From Euglena gracilis (taxonomy: Eukaryota > Euglenida > Euglenophyceae > Euglenales), in the NCBI GenBank assembly GCA_039621445.1, contig CP154956.1, positions 33,453,437 through 33,517,436 on the forward strand: DNA of 64,000 nt, written 5' to 3'. The notes under the pieces are model-generated. The model was not told the origin of the DNA, ran no database searches, and saw nothing but the letters and a program-made list of their open reading frames with translations. Shown here one piece after another: positions 60,001 to 64,000 of this stretch. The first letter of the stretch is position 1; each line of letters starts with the position of its first letter. The position numbers and the translations under genes are program-made.

Positions 60001-63000
60001 AAAAAATTTCTGGCGCTTTGCACTGGTCACTGGGGGAAAATTTCCATTGGCTAGCCCTGCTGGCGGACCCCCCCTGGTCCACTAAAAATTCCACTAGCCA
60101 AATATGGACTGGCTGCAGTCGAACCCCCCCCTGGGAGGTTCTGCGAACCCAATAGATTAATTATATATGGGACTTTAAAAAGTATCTATGTCTTTAAATA
60201 AAACATTAAAATATTCTTCTTCAAATAAAAAAAATTTTCTATAGGTAAGGGGTGCGGCAGCCCAAAAGCTGAAAACACACCTCGAACTCAGCGCACTGAG
60301 ACTGCTTCTTACGGGCAGCACCCTGAGGGGATGTGTCGGCTGCATTTAATGACGTCCAAAGCAAAATAGCAATTTGGAGATGACAAAAAAATAATCGTCA
60401 CAATCAAGAAAGAAGCTTTTGAAAATAGTCATTGCTTCATAATCTTTCTTCCATTGAAGTTCATGCCATCGTGCTTTTTACACTTGGATTCCTACCAATT
60501 GCACTGAACATTTGGTGCTTCAGAGTCAGGAGGATTGTAGCACAGATGTCACAAACTACTGAGTTTGACAGGGTTTCCAGGAAAAAAATGGGGTTGCGGG
60601 GAGGGTGAAAAAGATGGCGCCAACAACTGCGAAGCTTGGGGGTTACCCTTGTAATCCCACACCCCAAAACTAAACTGTCTCCAGACAAATCTAGAATACG
60701 GCTGGCTGGATGGACCCCCTGCCTCCTCCCAGAATTTTTGGGGTCCCTTCGGCTTGCGCGACGATGGGGGGGGTTGGCTGTTGAAATCCACTTGACGGAA
60801 AGGCAAACACGGCAAAGGGGACCTTTTTGTTGCCAGCCTGTGGGCGACCGAGCTGCGACCGCGCATCCGCAAGCTCCGACCTCAGCTGGCGTGCCTCCTG
60901 CCGCCACCGCTCCGCCTCCGCCTCCAGCGAGACGGTCACCGCCTGCAGCTGCTGCTCGTGAAGCAACCGCAGGCGGGCCAATTCCGGAGACAGGGCAAAC
61001 TTCTCCTCCTCCTTCGCCTGAAGGATGCAGAAGCGTGCAGTTTCTCGAGCCAGTCGCAAAGAAGCTGCACCCCATTGAACAACGTCCATGATGCCATTGG
61101 GTTTGGTTTCTATCCCTTGCTCAAAGATTAAATGCGGATGTCCTGTGAGGATTCCGTGGATAAATTTGTCCATTATTCATTGTGGAAAAGTTGTGTCCAA
61201 ATGAATCTCATAAATCCCCAAACAAGACCCATTTTGAGTGGGGAAGTTGGGGGGTTGGGCCAGAAAAGCCAGTCAATCACTCTACAAAAATGAATTATTC
61301 ACCGACCCCTGGAGGCCAGTTCGGGCCAGTTACTAATGATTTTCATGGTTGTTGTGCAATCAGATTTGCAAAACAATTGGGGGAGGGTTGCCTGCATCTT
61401 GCTCATCTTCTTTTGAAATCCTCAATGAGAAATAAAACCTTTGCGCGATTAAAACAAGGGGAAACCTGAAGTCCTTTACGGTGTGAATGGAGGCACCTTT
61501 GCCGCCGCCTCCATCTCCTTCAGCTGGGCCTGCAATCCTGACAAAAGATTGTTGAGGGACATGACCTCTTGCTTCGAAGCTGCTATGGAGGACTGCTGCA
61601 GCGCCGTCAGGCTCCGCATTTTTTATTTTTTTGGAGGCATTAAAAAAAATTGCCTGTGAGGCAGCCACATACTCTAGGGGGCGCCCGATAATAAGTCGGG
61701 GGGGGGGGGCGATGGTGGTATCATCAATGGTGGGACCCGCGAACCATCATGCCGCCATCGTGGGACATTCGATGGTGGTGCACAGACAGTTTATTTTTCG
61801 TGGAAAGTGATAGGGCAACAGCCAATCTCCACAAAGGTTCCCCTTTTTGGGAATTCAAGGAGAAATTAGGCGCATTTTGGACCCAATTAGGGAGAATTTA
61901 GGCCGAATTTCGGTGTAATTTTGAGGGGCGACCGAAAAAAACCTTCCCAATGGGTACCCTAACTTCTGGCCTAACTTGGGGGGGGAGCCAATTTTCGGCA
62001 CAAAGAAGCCTCTCACGTTGCAAAGTAATTTTAAAGCGTTTTAGAAAACAGAAAATAGAAATGCCTTAAAAAACTGCAAAATACAGGGTTGGTGCTCCAT
62101 CTGGTGCACCCCTCAACCCTCCAGTGCTTCAACTTCAAAGGCAAAGCCTGAGTGCCTCCAGTGCCGCCTGGCGGTCCTGCCACTGTCGCTCCTTTAGGCC
62201 CATGTCCTCGTGGAATTTGGTGCTCATGGCGTGGTGGGCGGCATCGTGCTGCTCCTTCAGCGTTCTCCTCAGCTCCTGTGAGGCAACGAGGAATCAAATG
62301 ACTCCCTCGGGATCAAGGCTTTTGATGTTTCATGACCAGCGGCAAAATTTGTTTCTGCCCTGTGTTGCCCAGGGCCTTTGCTTTGTTGATCTGGGGGAGA
62401 AACCCTGCTGCACTTAAAAGTAACCACTACTGGCTGTCAATGGAATCCCCCAAAAATGGACACATAAAACAGAAAAACAAACCGTTATCGCAAAAACTTC
62501 AGATCAAAATGCCGGAGGAAATTCTTTCTGCACAATGCGGTTTACGCACAATTTTACACCCAGTTCCACCCTGTAACTTGCAACATTGAACACGTGCCCG
62601 ACGGGTTCATAAATGCTCCAGATTGCCATCCTATGAATGGGAAGAGATCACTTACGACATGCGGTGGCTTGGGAGTGGAAACAGCAGCACACCGCCTGCT
62701 TCTGCATGTGTTGGGCCTTTGCGTCTCGCAGTCTTTTGTCGACGGACTCTTGCTGCACCGCAAGCTCCTTTTTGTGGCGCTTCTCCAGGGCGGCCAGCTG
62801 CGCCTGCAGCTCCGCCGGGCTGATGTGGCCGGCCTTCGAGCCCAGCTGCTGCTGCAGCTGCTTTAGTGTCCCCTCACGGCAGGAGCCTCTTCAGACGCCA
62901 AATGCCAAACCGTCCCAAGGCTTGCATGGGAATCTCGGGGGGGGGGAGACCCCCCCCCTCTCCAAAACCAGGGGGGAGGGGGTGGGGGGACCCCCCTTCC

Positions 63001-63984
63001 TACCTCCAGTTTTCGGTCGCCGGAAATTCTTGCGTTTTTGGGGGGGGGGGTCAAAAAATGAATTTTTCTGAAATTTCTCAAAAATGATGCAAAATCAAAG
63101 GAAATGTCCAGGGACCTAAATTGAAGCCCTTGAAATGCCTCATCTAAGAGTATTTTGATTTCCCCGCAACTCCCCGCCTGGCCTGAGTTAGTTACGACCA
63201 TCTTCCGACCAATTTTGGCCATTTTGCCAAAATTTCATATTGAGCCTAAAGATACTGTTTGAGAAATGGGCTGACAAACAGGCCGTTTGTCAGCCCATTT
63301 CTCAAACAACAGGTATCTTGGAGAACCAAGAGGGGAGGAAATTCACGGAGTCGGTCCTGTTCGGTCACCCGGCGTTCCTCCTGCCACTTCTGCCGCTCGT
63401 CGCTGAGCAGTTCCTTCCACCGCACGGCCTCCGCCTCCAATGCCTTGCACTGGGTCAGCAGCTCTTCGGCCACAGGATGGGCTGCGCCGTCATGGCAACT
63501 GTGTGCGCCGTTTGACATTGTTTGTGCGTGTGGGATAGAAAACAAAGGAGGGAATCTCAAATGCACTGCAGAATGAAAACGCGAGTCTCACTGAAAATCC
63601 GCGTGTCCCTTTAATCTCTCAATTTAATTTTTTGTCAATCCTTTCCAGCGTCAAGGGATTTCACAAAGTCCCTTGTGGGGGGGGGGGCGAACCGGCCGTC
63701 TGAGAGGTGCTGGCTTGACCCCCCGGTGCGGTGAGGGGGGTTTTGGATCCTCCCCCAGGTTGGCGACAAAGAATTCTGGTCCTGTTCCTGACTACTCCTG
63801 GTGGAAACACCGACGACCACAGCAACCAAAAAGAAACGAAGCACGCCCTGCTGAGCCTTCTGCTTCCCCTCCTTGACTTGCCTCTCACACTCCGCCTTGG
63901 CCTGCTGCAGTCCTTTCTGTGACTTGCGCAGCCGCTGCAGCTCCGCCACCACGGTTTCGACCTCTTCCGCCCAGGACCAAAAAA
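54090..63984 (-). CDS. Long coiled-coil protein, fourteen exons, 3-prime end in window
   Basis: Exons in transcription order: 63984-63847, 63481-63347, 62886-62693, 62275-62148, 61611-61497, 61017-60849, 60339-60281, 59472-59371, 59057-58905, 58022-57929, 57754-57647, 55554-55448, 55250-55060, 54204-54090 (TGA). All phases agree, giving about 600 residues. Most of the protein is heptad-rich and charged, predicting long coiled coils: VVAELQRLRKSQKGLQQAK, LTQCKALEAEAVRWKELL, KQLQQQLGSKAGH, LRLLHEQQLQAVTVSLEAE, HLKEEVQQLLQKASRLQ, LVAERKALEAQQRRQE. The C-terminus (VKELWDGIVPEGSRLPFL) is non-coiled. I cannot name a family; a cytoskeletal, centrosomal or ciliary role is a guess. Introns after exons 1, 4 and 11 use GC-AG; the rest are GT-AG. 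The 63984 edge and the acceptors of exons 9 and 12 are the least certain. The gene continues past the window. Confidence 0.78.
56187..56473. mobile_element. hAT-like MITE, 287 bp
   Basis: GACGGGTTTTTGAAG and CTTCAAAAAAGCCCTG ends are inverted. Flanks CCCTAGAT and ACCTAGAT match 7 of 8. The core GGCGCCTGCGGCGCC hairpin (56336-56350) and the GTCCCGGGGGACCCAC block are shared with 57126-57407. It lies in the coiled-coil gene intron 55555-57646. Confidence 0.7.
56985..57500 (-). repeat. R1 copy, reverse orientation, split by a MITE
   Basis: 56985-57117 and 57416-57500 together match the inverse of 19880-20060: GCACTTCAAAAAATCTGA, CGCTTTGCGCCATGTGCAAA, then GGTTCCCAA and TGGATTTTTTCTTGG. The MITE at 57126-57407 lies exactly at GGTTCCCAA. 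Confidence 0.7.
57126..57407. mobile_element. hAT-like MITE, 282 bp, perfect 8-bp target duplication
   Basis: Ends CAGGGGTTTTTT and AAAAAAACCCCTG. Flanks CTTGGGAA at 57118-57125 and 57408-57415 are identical. It has the GGCGCCTGCGGCGCC hairpin core and long G and C runs, and no ORF. Confidence 0.82.
59101..59330. repeat. Inverted-repeat element in a coiled-coil gene intron
   Basis: AGGGCAGAACGGGA (59115-59128) and TCCCGTTCTGCCCT (59294-59307) are perfect inverses, bracketed by C runs. The interior holds the hairpin GGCGCCGAAGGCGCC (59171-59185). The host intron (59058-59370) is only 313 bp, so the element makes up most of it. Confidence 0.7.
63085..63200 (-). repeat. Reverse copy of the 3560-3690 repeat
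   Basis: Inverse of GGCGGGGAGTTGCGGGGAAA and of TCAAGGGCTTCAATTTA-type blocks. Lies in an intron of the coiled-coil gene. Confidence 0.6.
63254..63309. repeat. Perfect hairpin, 24-bp arms, short loop
   Basis: The left arm begins TGTTTGAGAAATGGGCTGAC and the right arm ends with its exact inverse. The loop is about 5 nt (AGGCC). It lies in the 62887-63346 intron next to a dispersed repeat. Confidence 0.9.
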
Positions 63985-64000
63985 CTGCTCACCCCAAAGG

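Overview
This is a eukaryotic nuclear window. Its protein-coding genes are split into short exons, and the intergenic and intronic DNA is crowded with small inverted-repeat elements, microsatellites, long G/C runs and two large retroelements. There are no operons, Shine-Dalgarno-led gene strings or CRISPR arrays. Exon junctions, TGA stops, interstitial CCCTAA motifs, a DIRS-type retroelement and a chromodomain Ty3/gypsy element fit a repeat-rich protist or alga. I cannot fix the lineage from sequence alone.

Layout: (1) 4.35-13.63 kb, plus strand: the last six exons of a kelch-repeat protein, with all junctions GT-AG. (2) 13.6-24.5 kb: gene-poor DNA with several terminal-inverted-repeat (TIR) elements and a decayed DEAH-helicase-like remnant at about 17.2-17.6 kb. 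(3) 24.53-36.15 kb, plus strand: a class I (RPD3/HDAC1-type) histone deacetylase in thirteen recognisable exons. The catalytic motifs are complete, but I did not find the exon(s) for the first 25-30 residues. (4) 37-43 kb: retroelement debris (DIRS 5-prime region, gypsy tail, a methyltransferase-like ORF) and satellites. (5) 43.3-53.7 kb: a minus-strand chromodomain gypsy element whose protease region is split by a 4.6-kb DIRS element that still has open reading frames, inverted termini and an internal complementary region. (6) 54.09 kb to the window end, minus strand: fourteen phase-consistent exons of a long coiled-coil protein with its 3-prime end in the window.

Two observations stand out. 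First, four of the twelve HDAC introns cannot be placed on GT-AG boundaries if the universally conserved HDAC protein is to be kept. Each has inverted repeats at its two ends, and two to three of them also show short direct repeats at the junction, so they look like transposon-derived (introner-type) introns. Second, a family of roughly 230-380 bp elements has CAGG-type TIRs and 8-bp target duplications (hAT-like MITEs). Several copies sit inside copies of another dispersed family (here R1), which gives an internal empty-site comparison. A palindromic GGCGC-NNN-GCGCC hairpin recurs at least nine times in this repeat fraction.

The kelch, HDAC and coiled-coil genes are probably functionally unrelated neighbours. 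The window is mainly informative about intron gain, nested transposition and repeat biology.
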